Of a stretch of 64,000 nucleotides of DNA, positions 17,438 through 24,676 are shown piece after piece. Location: positions 3,052-67,051 of the forward strand of contig NZAS01000186.1 of assembly GCA_002686195.1 (NCBI GenBank), read 5' to 3'. Numbering within the stretch: position 1 is the stretch's first letter; each line of letters starts with the position of its first letter. The notes under the pieces were generated by a model, which saw nothing but the letters and a program-made list of their open reading frames with translations, did not search any database and was not told the origin of the DNA. Origin of the DNA: Candidatus Pacearchaeota archaeon. GTDB lineage: Archaea; Nanoarchaeota; Nanoarchaeia; Pacearchaeales; GW2011-AR1. The translations under genes were made by a program, and so were the position numbers.

Positions 17438-17982
17438 AAACCCTCCTTGGGCATTTCAAGTTCTCGTACTGTCATGTGTATTGTTCGCGCCCAACGTTCA
17501 AGCCATCCTTTTCGGATCCAAGGGCTTGGGATGCCTAGCGGCTTACTGGATATAACGGGGTTGCAAAGGCCATTGGCCCCTATCCCGGTTCGTTCGTAAG
17601 AAAATGCTTTCGCCATAGGAACGTTAGAAGCGTTCTCCCAGCGAAAGGCTACTACTATGCAGAGGTCAGCTTCATCGGTAGCTTCAATGATGGCAGAAGA
17701 CAGCCGGACTAGCTCAAAACATCCGCCAGAAATGTCGCCCTCTGCATCTAATATATAGCCCCCCTGGGGCGTGGAGCTGTCTGGGATATATCCAGTCTGA
17801 CTGCTGCATAGAAGGGGCACGGGCCACTTAGCTGCGGTGTATAGCTCTTTTATAGCTGTCATATGGACATGCGGGTTAAGAACCCACATCGGATTAAAGT
17901 TGTGCAGGTGAAACCCTACGCGCCGGAGATCATGGATTCTTCGGTCGGCAGGTTCACGAGTTTTTGAAAGACTTTTTGGCAT
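17425..17982 (-). CDS. Hypothetical protein, up to 185 aa (start uncertain)
   Basis: The open frame overlaps the exonuclease gene by 67 bases. The true start may be an internal ATG near 17889 (MWVLNPHVHM), but no clear ribosome site marks either. The protein has a strand-helix pattern with a cysteine-containing segment (GGCFELVRLSSAIIEATDEADLC may be a core sheet region). No family recognised. Confidence 0.45.
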   Translation of the reverse strand: MPKSLSKTREPADRRIHDLRRVGFHLHNFNPMWVLNPHVHMTAIKELYTAAKWPVPLLCSSQTGYIPDSSTPQGGYILDAEGDISGGCFELVRLSSAIIEATDEADLCIVVAFRWENASNVPMAKAFSYERTGIGANGLCNPVISSKPLGIPSPWIRKGWLERWARTIHMTVRELEMPKEGLWTP

Positions 17983-18464
17983 CGCTCCGCGTCGATTAGG
18001 GCACTGTGTGCCCCGGTGTTTGATATTTCCAAGAAATCACAAATGGCTGCGAGTGACAGGCTTTCCAAGCCTCGGGGTACCAACAAGTGGTACGCCAGCG
18101 TTGCCGTGTCCAGCCAGTGGTGTGATATGCCTTTTACCACGCGGTGTTCGCGCAGGTGTTTGAGGATAAAACTGCTATCGAAGCCGGCGTTGTGAGCGAC
18201 GACTACGCAATCACTTAGCAGCGTTTGGATCTCACTTATAACCCGTACCATCCGGGGCGCATCTTTCCATGCTTCAGCTGAGTAGTGGTTTATTTCCAAG
18301 GCTTTAAGGCTAGCTGTGTATAGTTTTTCCGGAGCTATCTTGGTCACCCAAGGCTCCCGGTCTTCGCGGATCACCGCGATTTCTATCATTTCGTGTATGA
18401 GTGGATCGAGGCCTGTGGTCTCAATATCCACAAAGGCCAAGGGGCGATCCGAAAGGGCTATCAT
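17916..18464 (-). CDS. DnaQ-like 3'-5' exonuclease (DEDDh)
   Basis: 182 residues spanning a whole DEDDh exonuclease domain. Exo I is FVDIETTGLDP (D, E; residues 11-21). Exo II is the region HNAGFDSSF around residue 90. Exo III is GAHSALIDAERC near residue 150, with the catalytic histidine and aspartate. As a stand-alone protein it resembles the epsilon proofreading subunit or RNase T-type enzymes. It probably trims DNA or RNA 3' ends during phage replication. Its start codon lies only 26 bases from a divergent plus-strand start. Confidence 0.85.
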   Translation of the reverse strand: MIALSDRPLAFVDIETTGLDPLIHEMIEIAVIREDREPWVTKIAPEKLYTASLKALEINHYSAEAWKDAPRMVRVISEIQTLLSDCVVVAHNAGFDSSFILKHLREHRVVKGISHHWLDTATLAYHLLVPRGLESLSLAAICDFLEISNTGAHSALIDAERCQKVFQKLVNLPTEESMISGA

Positions 18465-18490
18465 GTTTGAAACTCTCCAGTTGTGGTCGT

Positions 18491-18787
18491 ATGTTTACTC
18501 CGATGAAACCCACCGCCGAAATTGCCACTTGGGTCGCGCTACTCGATAAGCCTATACTAGCGGTAGGTGTCGCTATAACGCTGTGGGTAGCGTATAAACT
18601 ATGGCAAAGAAACGAAGCGCTGCACCTAGAGATCCGCGAGCTTCAAGAGAGCTTTAGGAAAGACTTGGTCAAAGCGCACACGAGCCATAACAAGGACGCT
18701 CTGAACGTGGTAGTTCAGGCCAAGACAGCTCTAGAACAAAACACCGCTATGATACATAGCCTCATGACCATGTTGGAAGAGGACTAA
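18491..18787 (+). CDS. Single-pass membrane protein with coiled coil, holin-like
   Basis: 98 residues: a short N-terminus, one transmembrane helix (KPILAVGVAITLWVAYKLW, about residues 20-38), then a long charged coiled coil. This is the layout of the protein at 48997 (hydrophobic helix then KEKE coil). With the next gene it forms a two-gene plus-strand island inside a minus-strand block. A holin, spanin-like or superinfection protein is possible. An alternative start is the ATG at 18503. No strong ribosome site is visible. Confidence 0.5.
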   Translation: MFTPMKPTAEIATWVALLDKPILAVGVAITLWVAYKLWQRNEALHLEIRELQESFRKDLVKAHTSHNKDALNVVVQAKTALEQNTAMIHSLMTMLEED

Positions 18788-18996
18788 TGTGTAACGTAAA
18801 ACAACTACCCAAGAATCCCCGACTAGGCCGCTTCATAGCTCTGACCCGCAAACGACTAACAAGACTAAAAGAAGCTGAAGCGGCCCTAACAGCTATAGAA
18901 GTGTCTATCCGAAGGAGCGGTGCCTCCCCGGAAATGGTAGCTTACTCGTACGCGGCTTCCTGTACGCCTACGTCCACTTCGGATTTTACATCCTGA
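18787..18996 (+). CDS. Small basic protein, 69 aa, coupled to 18491
   Basis: The ATG overlaps the TAA of the membrane protein (TAATG). The first 55 residues are basic and helical (RLGRFIALTRKRLTRLKEAE). The last 18 codons overlap the 3' end of the convergent gene at 18942, and the tail (TPTSTSDFTS) may be incidental. Function unknown. Confidence 0.45.
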   Translation: MCNVKQLPKNPRLGRFIALTRKRLTRLKEAEAALTAIEVSIRRSGASPEMVAYSYAASCTPTSTSDFTS

Positions 18997-19223
18997 TATC
19001 TCTTTAGAACAACCTCGTAAATGGCACCAAAGCCATTACGGTGGATGTTAATGATCTCCCAACCATTGTCACCAAACGCATTCATTTTCTGCACAAATTG
19101 TCCGGGGGACTTGTAAGTCCCCACTATAACTTTATACCTGTAGCGTTCTGATGGTTCGCCATATTTAGGTCTAAAGTCACGTCTAGGTGATTTGTTGTAG
19201 TCTACAGTCAATTCATCAGTCAT
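18942..19223 (-). CDS. DUF4177-like small protein, 93 aa
   Basis: Starts at the ATG at 19223 with a TGGAG site. After a charged N-terminus comes YKVIVGTYKSPGQFVQKMNA, then NGWEIINIHRNG and a last strand. That is the strand-helix-(N/E)GWE-strand pattern of DUF4177 proteins, whose biochemical role is not known. It converges on the plus-strand island. Confidence 0.55.
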   Translation of the reverse strand: MTDELTVDYNKSPRRDFRPKYGEPSERYRYKVIVGTYKSPGQFVQKMNAFGDNGWEIINIHRNGFGAIYEVVLKRYQDVKSEVDVGVQEAAYE

Positions 19224-19319
19224 CGTATTACTCCATAAACATGGACAAAACACCTAGCACCGCAGGTGTAAGCTACATCTTCAAGGATGTTCACTCTCTT
19301 ATGCCACATAATCGGGTTA

Positions 19320-19865
19320 TTAATAGGGCTCTGATGGGTACCAATCCCTAGCGAATTTATAGGCATCAACGTCGCCTTCATCATGGAACTCTTCCAGAGA
19401 GTTAGCGACTTTACATTCTCCCGCAAAATCGGCGCCGGGCTCCGCGTATCTTAGTAGGAAAGATAAGCTTGGCCACGACTTTGAAGCTTCTAGTAAAAAG
19501 TTAACCGGGGGACCCCACGCGGTAAAAAACTCTACGGAGCGTACCGTGGGGCTAGGGTACCTGTAGCGGTATACGTCAGGTTCCCACTTTGTCCCCCAAC
19601 ACTGTATACGCCAGTAGTGCTGCAGACTGGACCTACGCCGGCTTAGCTCTTCTTCGCCTCCGCTATCCCTTTCTGCAAACGCACCCCACGTAGTTCCTTC
19701 TAGGGCTTTCTCTAGAGCGGGTATGTCGGAGGGTACGGGTAGAAAGTTATTAAACTGGAATGACTCTTTACGATTTACCGTGCGGCCACGCGCTTTAGCG
19801 AAAAACGCTTGCAGCTCGTCTTTAGGTCCAGACACCCGGAGGGTGTTCCTACACCAATTGGGCAT
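19320..19865 (-). CDS. Api92-like ferredoxin-fold phage protein
   Basis: 181 residues starting MPNWCRNTLRVSGP, the hallmark start of Api92/DUF1281-like proteins. It continues with an N-F-x-P-V-P segment near residue 40, FFTAWGPPVNFL around residue 115, and a final LSFLLRYAEPGADFAG. These elements match the conserved core of that family, found in many phages and integrated elements. The function is unknown. Confidence 0.72.
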   Translation of the reverse strand: MPNWCRNTLRVSGPKDELQAFFAKARGRTVNRKESFQFNNFLPVPSDIPALEKALEGTTWGAFAERDSGGEEELSRRRSSLQHYWRIQCWGTKWEPDVYRYRYPSPTVRSVEFFTAWGPPVNFLLEASKSWPSLSFLLRYAEPGADFAGECKVANSLEEFHDEGDVDAYKFARDWYPSEPY

Positions 19866-20354
19866 CTAACAGCCCATTATCCTTTCGCGACGGCACTCCT
19901 CTTCGTACTCACTCCAATCATCCTCCCACGCGCGTATCTCGTCTTTAAGGTCTTCCGGATACGCTGGGATAAGCTGCACACGTAACCCTTGGCAGCCTGA
20001 GCACAAGGTATCGTAGGCTCCGCTCATGTAGTTTTCGTAAAACTCCGGATCCTCATCGAAGTCTTCCGCAGTAAGTCCGCTAGCGTCTATGGCCGGATTT
20101 ACTATTTCCCCGCGCCCTCGACAGATTTCACATACGATACGTTTTACAGAGACCCGAAACTTTCCGTCATGATCCGCGGGTAAATACTCGTTATCTATAA
20201 GGCCTTCCAAGAGGCCCTCGTTAAGGGTTATCCAGGCGCTGTGATTATCTTCCTTTAGGGTTACGAACCAGCTGTGTTCGTGTAGCGCCTTAACCCTGGA
20301 ATCGTTCTCGTAGTTAAGTCTTTCTATGTATGCTCGTTGCATAGCCATGCTCAT
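19866..20354 (-). CDS. Zinc-ribbon protein with DnaJ-type CxxCxGxG repeats, 162 aa
   Basis: The longer frame overlaps another gene, and GAAGGAGA nine bases before the ATG at 20354 marks the start. Residues about 80-130 contain CEICRGRGE and CSGCQGLR, a DnaJ-like zinc pair. The ends are acidic (DFDEDPEFYENY). It may bind protein or RNA through the zinc fold; no DnaJ J-domain is present. Confidence 0.6.
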   Translation of the reverse strand: MSMAMQRAYIERLNYENDSRVKALHEHSWFVTLKEDNHSAWITLNEGLLEGLIDNEYLPADHDGKFRVSVKRIVCEICRGRGEIVNPAIDASGLTAEDFDEDPEFYENYMSGAYDTLCSGCQGLRVQLIPAYPEDLKDEIRAWEDDWSEYEEECRRERIMGC

Positions 20355-20355
20355 C

Positions 20356-20550
20356 TCAAACGTCTCCTTCAGAAACGAATTCCACAAACTTAAACCCCCA
20401 ATAAGCGCCACACTCGAGGCACTGGAGTTTAGGTACGCGCGTATTTTTGGAAAAAAGGGGTTCGGATAGGACCGCGGCGAAAGTACGCCGACCACATCGT
20501 GGGCACTCTATGGATATGGTTTTTGTATTAATGCCACCGTTCGAAGACAC
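20356..20550 (-). CDS. Zinc-ribbon mini-protein, 64 aa
   Basis: GTG start with a TGGAGCAG site. Two cysteine pairs, CPRC and CLEC, lie 27 residues apart (IECPRCGRRTF then LQCLECGAYWGF). It overlaps the leader and ribosome site of the next zinc protein. Function unknown. Confidence 0.55.
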   Translation of the reverse strand: MSSNGGINTKTISIECPRCGRRTFAAVLSEPLFSKNTRVPKLQCLECGAYWGFKFVEFVSEGDV

Positions 20551-20595
20551 ACCTGCTCCATCCTTTGGTTTTCTGGAGCTAGCATCTTCGAACGG
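20538..20595. promoter_or_regulatory. 11-bp perfect inverted repeat between HU and zinc-ribbon genes
   Basis: Arms CCGTTCGAAGA (20538-20548) and TCTTCGAACGG (20585-20595) pair perfectly around a 36-base loop. It starts within the first codons of the 20550 gene and ends 16 bases from the HU gene stop. It could be a transcript hairpin protecting or attenuating the operon, or a protein-binding operator. It has no T-run. Confidence 0.5.
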
Positions 20596-20610
20596 CGGCT
20601 GGTGTGTAGG

Positions 20611-20880
20611 CTACAGTTTCTCTTTGAGCTTAGGGGCCACCTTAAAGCCAACGCTTTTGGAGGCGGCTATCTGAAGGGCAGCTCCCGTATGTGGATTACG
20701 CCCCATACGTGCTTTGCGACTCCGCACCTTGAACGTCCCAAACCCGTGATACCGAAACATATCACCATTGATAAGAGCATCTCCGACATTCTCGAAAACA
20801 GACTCAACAACGCGTTTGGCTTCTGCCGCGCTCAGGTCACAATCCTCAGACACCTTGCCAACCAAATCAGACTTCGTCAC
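20611..20880 (-). CDS. HU/IHF-family DNA-bending protein
   Basis: 89 residues covering the whole HU fold: TKSDLVGKVSE at the start, the dimerisation helix AEAKRVVESVFENVGDAL, then GFGTFKVRSRKARMGRNPHTG with the GRNP tip that inserts into DNA, and the C-terminal helix SVGFKVAPKLKEKL. GTG start with a GAGGAGA site. It should bend and compact phage DNA or assist replication and recombination. Confidence 0.92.
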   Translation of the reverse strand: MTKSDLVGKVSEDCDLSAAEAKRVVESVFENVGDALINGDMFRYHGFGTFKVRSRKARMGRNPHTGAALQIAASKSVGFKVAPKLKEKL

Positions 20881-20907
20881 GCCGTTCTCCTCGTTTCGTG
20901 TTGTTAG

Positions 20908-21174
20908 CTAGCTAACTAGGGTGGGTTGCCAGTACGTATTACTAGCTTCTTCTTTCAGCCTTGCCAAGGCCTCTTTCTTATCGTTTTTGAGGTTTGCCTG
21001 CATTTGCACGAATTTTCGGTGGAGACTGACAAAGTTCTTTTGTTGGAGCATGACCGAACTAGGCCTGCCACCACTTAGCAGTTCTCCAAAAACGTTGCAT
21101 GCGATTTGTATTTCCGTCTCGGAAAAGCTTTGGGCTTTCCGCCCCGCTTTCGGTGAGGGTTTCTTCACAGCCAC
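20908..21174 (-). CDS. Basic helical protein, 88 aa
   Basis: GTG-initiated. Lysine-rich N-terminus (KKPSPKAGRK), then two helices (ETEIQIACNVFGELLSGG; LHRKFVQMQANLKNDKKEALARLKEEA). It lies just upstream of HU. It overlaps the frame at 21059-21322 by 116 bases, so at least one of the two starts may be wrong. Confidence 0.5.
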   Translation of the reverse strand: MAVKKPSPKAGRKAQSFSETEIQIACNVFGELLSGGRPSSVMLQQKNFVSLHRKFVQMQANLKNDKKEALARLKEEASNTYWQPTLVS

Positions 21175-21322
21175 TCTCTTTCTCGTGAATAGGGGACAAC
21201 AGCTCTTTCTCTAGTGAGTTTAGCATTTCCTCAAGGCGTTCTAAACTAGGCGATTCAATCGGGGACTGCATTTCCTCATATACCTTCGCGAAGAGGATCG
21301 TGCGTTTCACAACGATTGGCAA
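21059..21322 (-). CDS. Possible helical protein, 87 aa (heavily overlapping)
   Basis: TTG-initiated frame with an acidic helix in the middle (SLERLEEMLNSLEKELLSP). Its last 38 codons overlap the gene at 20908 in another frame and look less protein-like there. It overlaps the upstream gene by 47 bases. It may be shorter than shown, or it may continue into the next frame by a frameshift. Confidence 0.35.
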   Translation of the reverse strand: MPIVVKRTILFAKVYEEMQSPIESPSLERLEEMLNSLEKELLSPIHEKESGCEETLTESGAESPKLFRDGNTNRMQRFWRTAKWWQA

Positions 21323-21482
21323 TGCGCACCAACTGATCCAACTCTTTCACAGCGACCTCTAGATCATTCATGTAGTTCTGAGAACTACGCTCGTAGCCCT
21401 CAGCTCTGAATCTCTCGACTGCTAATTCTACGGCTTCTTTGGCGTTACGCAACGCTTCTATGCGCTCAACATTCCCCATCAA
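21276..21482 (-). CDS. Helical hypothetical protein, 68 aa
   Basis: Almost fully helical 68-residue protein (RIEALRNAKEAVELAVERFR, then NDLEVAVKELDQLVRI). It begins four bases inside the end of the kinase gene, so it is translated from the same message. Function unknown. Confidence 0.55.
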   Translation of the reverse strand: MMGNVERIEALRNAKEAVELAVERFRAEGYERSSQNYMNDLEVAVKELDQLVRIANRCETHDPLREGI

Positions 21483-22183
21483 GTTGTTCTCCGGTGTAAA
21501 TCGAGAAATCGATTCACGGTTTTCATCTTTTTTATCCTCGCAGCAAGCGCGCGTACAGCAGCCTGCCTGTCTTCTGAGGAATCCCTGTCCATATCCCAGG
21601 GCATGTTTATTACACTAACACCCATATCCTGCAAGACATTGCACATAGCCGTAATTTCATCATCGAGCGCTTGTAAATAGCCTAGATCTATATTTACTTC
21701 GCATTTCCGGCCAGCGCGTAATTCGGCACGTCTCGCTATACGGCCCAAAGCTATTGTCGGGTCTACTAACAACCTCACGCATACATTCGGCAATAATACT
21801 GATGCAGTCATGGCGTGATAAAGGCTGGAATACGTTGAGAACTCTCTTGGCGTTAAGAACCCCGCATCTAACTGCAGCTTTGCAAAACATGTGTCACCGT
21901 AAAATGAGCGATCCAATACCGCATGGCCAACGTCATTCAAAACATGATGTTGTGCCAGCTTATGCTGCTTCCACCGAGCTTGGAGCAAGTGCACCTGCAT
22001 GGTGAACGCGTAACGTTCCATGTCTTCATAAAAATCGGATAGGTAGGGATTAGCGTTATTTGTCTCGTCAGGCTCCATGAGCACCAAGGTAGTATCGCCT
22101 AGAGCATCCCCTAGCTCTTTTACCAGGGTAGACTTACCGCAGCCTATACCCGCCTCAACTATGACTGTCTTATGGGGTGTCAC
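21479..22183 (-). CDS. Deoxynucleoside kinase (dNK/dGK family)
   Basis: 234 residues. The P-loop is GIGCGKST (residues 12-19). The substrate-side glutamate follows in LMEPDE, and LDRSFYGDTCFA near residue 90 is the (E/D)RS motif of the family. An arginine-rich lid region (RIARRAELRAGRKCE) follows around residue 150. The enzyme should phosphorylate deoxynucleosides to monophosphates, feeding phage DNA synthesis. GTG start with an AGGAGA site. Confidence 0.85.
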   Translation of the reverse strand: MTPHKTVIVEAGIGCGKSTLVKELGDALGDTTLVLMEPDETNNANPYLSDFYEDMERYAFTMQVHLLQARWKQHKLAQHHVLNDVGHAVLDRSFYGDTCFAKLQLDAGFLTPREFSTYSSLYHAMTASVLLPNVCVRLLVDPTIALGRIARRAELRAGRKCEVNIDLGYLQALDDEITAMCNVLQDMGVSVINMPWDMDRDSSEDRQAAVRALAARIKKMKTVNRFLDLHRRTT

Positions 22184-22469
22184 GGCGCTCTCCTAGATAC
22201 ATAGGGCCACAGGGCGTGGAGAAAATGCGAAGGGAATAGGGACCACAACTTTCTTCCGGAATAGCTACCGTAACGGCTTTTTCAGGACTTATTGCTCTAA
22301 AGTGATACTGACAAAGCCAAACGCTGTTGTCGGGGTCTGGAATGATGTTATTCCCAGCCTGCACCTCTACGATCAAGGCGCGTTCGGGGTTCCTTAAAGT
22401 GCAGGGCAATTGTATGAATGCCCTATTTTTGCACGCAGTTTTCTTCTTCTTTGTGATTACCTGGCACAC
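22170..22469 (-). CDS. Hypothetical Cys/His protein, 99 aa
   Basis: GTG start with GGAG upstream. Overlaps the HD hydrolase gene by 47 bases and the kinase gene by 14. Contains CQVITKKKKTACKNRAF at the start and WLCQYHFRA near residue 52, a possible C-C-C-H zinc site. Function unknown. Confidence 0.5.
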   Translation of the reverse strand: MCQVITKKKKTACKNRAFIQLPCTLRNPERALIVEVQAGNNIIPDPDNSVWLCQYHFRAISPEKAVTVAIPEESCGPYSLRIFSTPCGPMYLGERRDTP

Positions 22470-23016
22470 TTAAACTCCGAAGTTCCAATTCTTCAACCAA
22501 AATAGGCGCCTTTAAAAAAGCGGCTTCTCTGCGGAAGCCTCTATCTACCGCTAAGCGGTATAACGTTTCGCTATCTTCCAGGTAGTGCCTAACTCTTTCC
22601 TCTTTCCAGCCACCCACGCTAAGGCCCTGCAGATTATCGATCCTATCTGCCAGCTTAATCATGAGGACTCCGGGAGGGGCTACGCTGAGTGTAGCTAAAT
22701 ATCGCTTGTTTCTATAGTGCTTTTCAGCAGGTTTGCTCAGTAAATCCACGTAAGCTGCCACTGTGGGGCCACACTCTCGGTATATGCGCTGATACACCTT
22801 GTTAGGGTTATCGCTGTCCTCGAGAGTGTCGTGAAGGACCGCTGCCGCCAAGTAGGCTGAATCCAGGTGTCTTGCGTACTTGAGGAAACTAAACTTAGCG
22901 ACCCTTTTGGGGTGCTCTATGTAAGGTTCCCCACCGTCTCTAGTTTGGTGCCTATGGACATCCTCAGCTATCGCTAAGGCGCGTTTGTAAAGGTTCTCGT
23001 CAAATTCAGTAGCCAT
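22423..23016 (-). CDS. HD-domain (p)ppGpp hydrolase-like protein (MESH1/SpoT type)
   Basis: 197 residues. Motifs in order: HRHQTRDGGEPYIEHP near residue 25 (first metal histidine), AAVLHDTLEDSD near residue 62 (HD plus following ED), and MIKLADRIDNLQG near residue 120. These match the hydrolase half of RelA/SpoT proteins and the small alarmone hydrolases. No synthetase domain is present. It could lower host (p)ppGpp during infection. I start at the ATG at 23016 rather than the TTG two codons before. Confidence 0.85.
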   Translation of the reverse strand: MATEFDENLYKRALAIAEDVHRHQTRDGGEPYIEHPKRVAKFSFLKYARHLDSAYLAAAVLHDTLEDSDNPNKVYQRIYRECGPTVAAYVDLLSKPAEKHYRNKRYLATLSVAPPGVLMIKLADRIDNLQGLSVGGWKEERVRHYLEDSETLYRLAVDRGFRREAAFLKAPILVEELELRSLSVPGNHKEEENCVQK

Positions 23017-23164
23017 GTTCAATAAGCCAAAGCTCTAGCGTCTGATCCACAAGCTTATCCGGAGTAACCGACTTGTCTTCAGCCGCCGCGAGCAAACGTT
23101 CGTGTGTGCGTTTTCGTATCTTGATAGTTATCTCCACTTTTCTGGGGGCACCTGTTCTAGGCAT
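23006..23164 (-). CDS. Ribbon-helix-helix (Arc/CopG) regulator, 52 aa
   Basis: Short frame that overlaps the start of the HD hydrolase gene by 11 bases. The pattern KVEITIKIRKRTHERLLAAA, then VTPDKLVDQTLELWL, is a beta strand followed by two helices as in RHH repressors. The basic strand would enter the DNA major groove as a dimer. It likely autoregulates this operon; no operator is assigned. Confidence 0.7.
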   Translation of the reverse strand: MPRTGAPRKVEITIKIRKRTHERLLAAAEDKSVTPDKLVDQTLELWLIEHGY

Positions 23165-23177
23165 GTCTACATCCTGG

Positions 23178-23585
23178 TTACGGGGTTTGTGCGTCTATCC
23201 AGCGCTGTAAGGCCTTTGCCACGCCGTCGGGTATAGAGAGTACCGTGTCGGGAGCGGTATCTGGAGCTGCGCCAACTTTAGGCCAGGAAACGCGCGTTCC
23301 GCATTTCATATGCAGTAGGTGTTTCAGGATGCGTTCAGGGTCAGCGCCGTCTTGTAGCCATCCTGACGTCAGGCGACCAATGGCATCAGCCATGATGGAC
23401 ATGTGACTGCCCGACTTGGCTATGTTTATAAACACCTCTAACGGACAACCGTCTTTGCCGTTTATGGTGACATACATCTTAGTAAGCGTACTTTGCACCT
23501 CATTTTCGTAAAGGCTGGCGTGTATGGGGACGTTGTACGTAATCCCTTCCAAGGTCCCTAGTTTACTGCGCGAAACTTTTTCCAT
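23178..23585 (-). CDS. Stand-alone TSCPD-domain protein (NrdJ C-terminal-like)
   Basis: The start is set at the ATG at 23585 by a GGAAGGAAT site. The 135-residue product contains KMYVTINGKDGCPLEVFINI, then SIMADAIGRLTSGWLQDG and RILKHLLHMKCG. This follows the TSCPD domain found at the C-terminus of B12-dependent ribonucleotide reductases and as free proteins. The exact role of that domain is not established; a link to nucleotide reduction or zinc binding is assumed. No reductase catalytic domain is in this window. Confidence 0.7.
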   Translation of the reverse strand: MEKVSRSKLGTLEGITYNVPIHASLYENEVQSTLTKMYVTINGKDGCPLEVFINIAKSGSHMSIMADAIGRLTSGWLQDGADPERILKHLLHMKCGTRVSWPKVGAAPDTAPDTVLSIPDGVAKALQRWIDAQTP

Positions 23586-23913
23586 CTCATTCCTTCCGTC
23601 TTCAAAATCTACGTATTTCTCTACCTGGCGCCGCCGGCAGCTCGAGACAACACAGGAGCTGTTCGGAGCAGGGCTTCCGGTGTGCTGCGAAGCAGCATTT
23701 ACGGGGAGGAGCGTAGCGCTCCCAAAACACTTGTTTGCTAGATTCTGTAAACAAACGCGCGCGCTCACGTATTTAAGCCGATGAGGTACACCTGCAGTGC
23801 ACTGTGATGTATGGCAACGTAGGGCTGTTCCACCCGGCTGAAAGCCGGGAACCCCTACAAACGGTGTAACACCGCCAAGGTTCTCGAGACCACTGAGTGT
23901 TAGCGCGTTCGCA
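23586..23913 (-). other. Non-coding structured spacer upstream of TSCPD gene
   Basis: 328 bases without a convincing gene. Hairpins: GGAGCG-TAG-CGCTCC, CCCGGCT-GAAA-GCCGGG (a GNRA-type tetraloop on the plus strand) and TTGTTT/AAACAA. Two copies of a GAAATACGT-like minus-strand motif (at 23611-23619 and, as TAAATACGT, at 23767-23775) match the one repeated at 30095, 30215 and 30346, so they may be promoters for the 23585 gene. Confidence 0.4.
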
Positions 23914-24153
23914 TCAATTAAGGTGCTTTCTATATTCGTCGTTAGTTTCTGCGCGCTTTAGGCTATCGGTGGCCAGCTTCAAAAATTCTGGCCTATGTAA
24001 AAACTCGCCTATCAGCAATGCTAAAAACACGCTGTCCGGTAAACGACCGGCTTCTGCGCTACCCACGGCGTCGTCGGACATTACAAATTCCAATCCGCCG
24101 TGTTCGCGTAGGACTACCGCTACGTCGTTACCATCTAAACTGACTTTCTGCAT
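23914..24153 (-). CDS. Hypothetical protein, 79 aa
   Basis: Acidic protein with an N-terminal strand hairpin (VSLDGNDVAVVLREHGGLEFVMSD is too long a unit to be a motif) and two C-terminal helices (VFLALLIGEFLH; FLKLATDSLKRAE). A GGCGGTG site precedes the ATG. Function unknown. Confidence 0.55.
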   Translation of the reverse strand: MQKVSLDGNDVAVVLREHGGLEFVMSDDAVGSAEAGRLPDSVFLALLIGEFLHRPEFLKLATDSLKRAETNDEYRKHLN

Positions 24154-24192
24154 GACACCGCCTGAATTGCGTTCCTAACCAAAATTTAAGGC

Positions 24193-24642
24193 TTATCTGT
24201 AATTGTATAAAGCCTCATCCAGGGAATAGTTCGCATCTAAGCGCTTAGCAAGACGGATAATTTTTTTAGCGTACGTATATGACGAAGAATAGCAGACATT
24301 GCCGGCGTTGTAATGGCATAAAACCTCTTCCAAGTCGCTATACTGCTCTTTGTACGCCTGTAGCGCAGTAACCCCGGCTTGTATGAGGTCACAATCCTCT
24401 GATTCCCCACTCGGGCACCAGTAGCCCGGTATAACCTGCAGAGGGCCTAGGGCGCCTTTCCCCGACTTAACGTCTCTAAATCGGGACTCGTGCCAAGCCA
24501 TGGCTATAAGCAGGGCGGGGCTTTCTCCTGACTCAAGCGCCGCTTGCCCGACTTGTGTGCACGTATTGATTCGCTCTTTTTTATGGGCATCCCCGTTAAT
24601 CATGGACACCATAGAAATACACATCAGGAATACACCTACCAT
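24193..24642 (-). CDS. Lytic transglycosylase (SLT type) with N-terminal signal/anchor
   Basis: I start at the ATG at 24642, which has GAGG six bases upstream; the frame could extend 20 codons further. Residues 1-15 are a hydrophobic signal or anchor. The catalytic glutamate lies in AMAWHESRFRDVKSGKGALG, followed by GPLQVIPGYW, then CHYNAGNVCYSSSYTYAKKI, the SLT N-A-G motif. It should cleave the peptidoglycan glycan strand. Several cysteines suggest disulfides outside the cytoplasm. It is encoded apart from the main lysis enzyme, so it may act early or be virion-borne. Confidence 0.82.
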   Translation of the reverse strand: MVGVFLMCISMVSMINGDAHKKERINTCTQVGQAALESGESPALLIAMAWHESRFRDVKSGKGALGPLQVIPGYWCPSGESEDCDLIQAGVTALQAYKEQYSDLEEVLCHYNAGNVCYSSSYTYAKKIIRLAKRLDANYSLDEALYNYR

Positions 24643-24676
24643 AAACAACCTCGTCTGAAGGGGGAGTCGCGGGACT

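Noticed and set aside
21059..21322. Programmed frameshift joining 21059 and 20908 frames
   Set aside because: The frames overlap by 116 bases, but I see no slippery heptamer with a following stem; kept as two uncertain genes.
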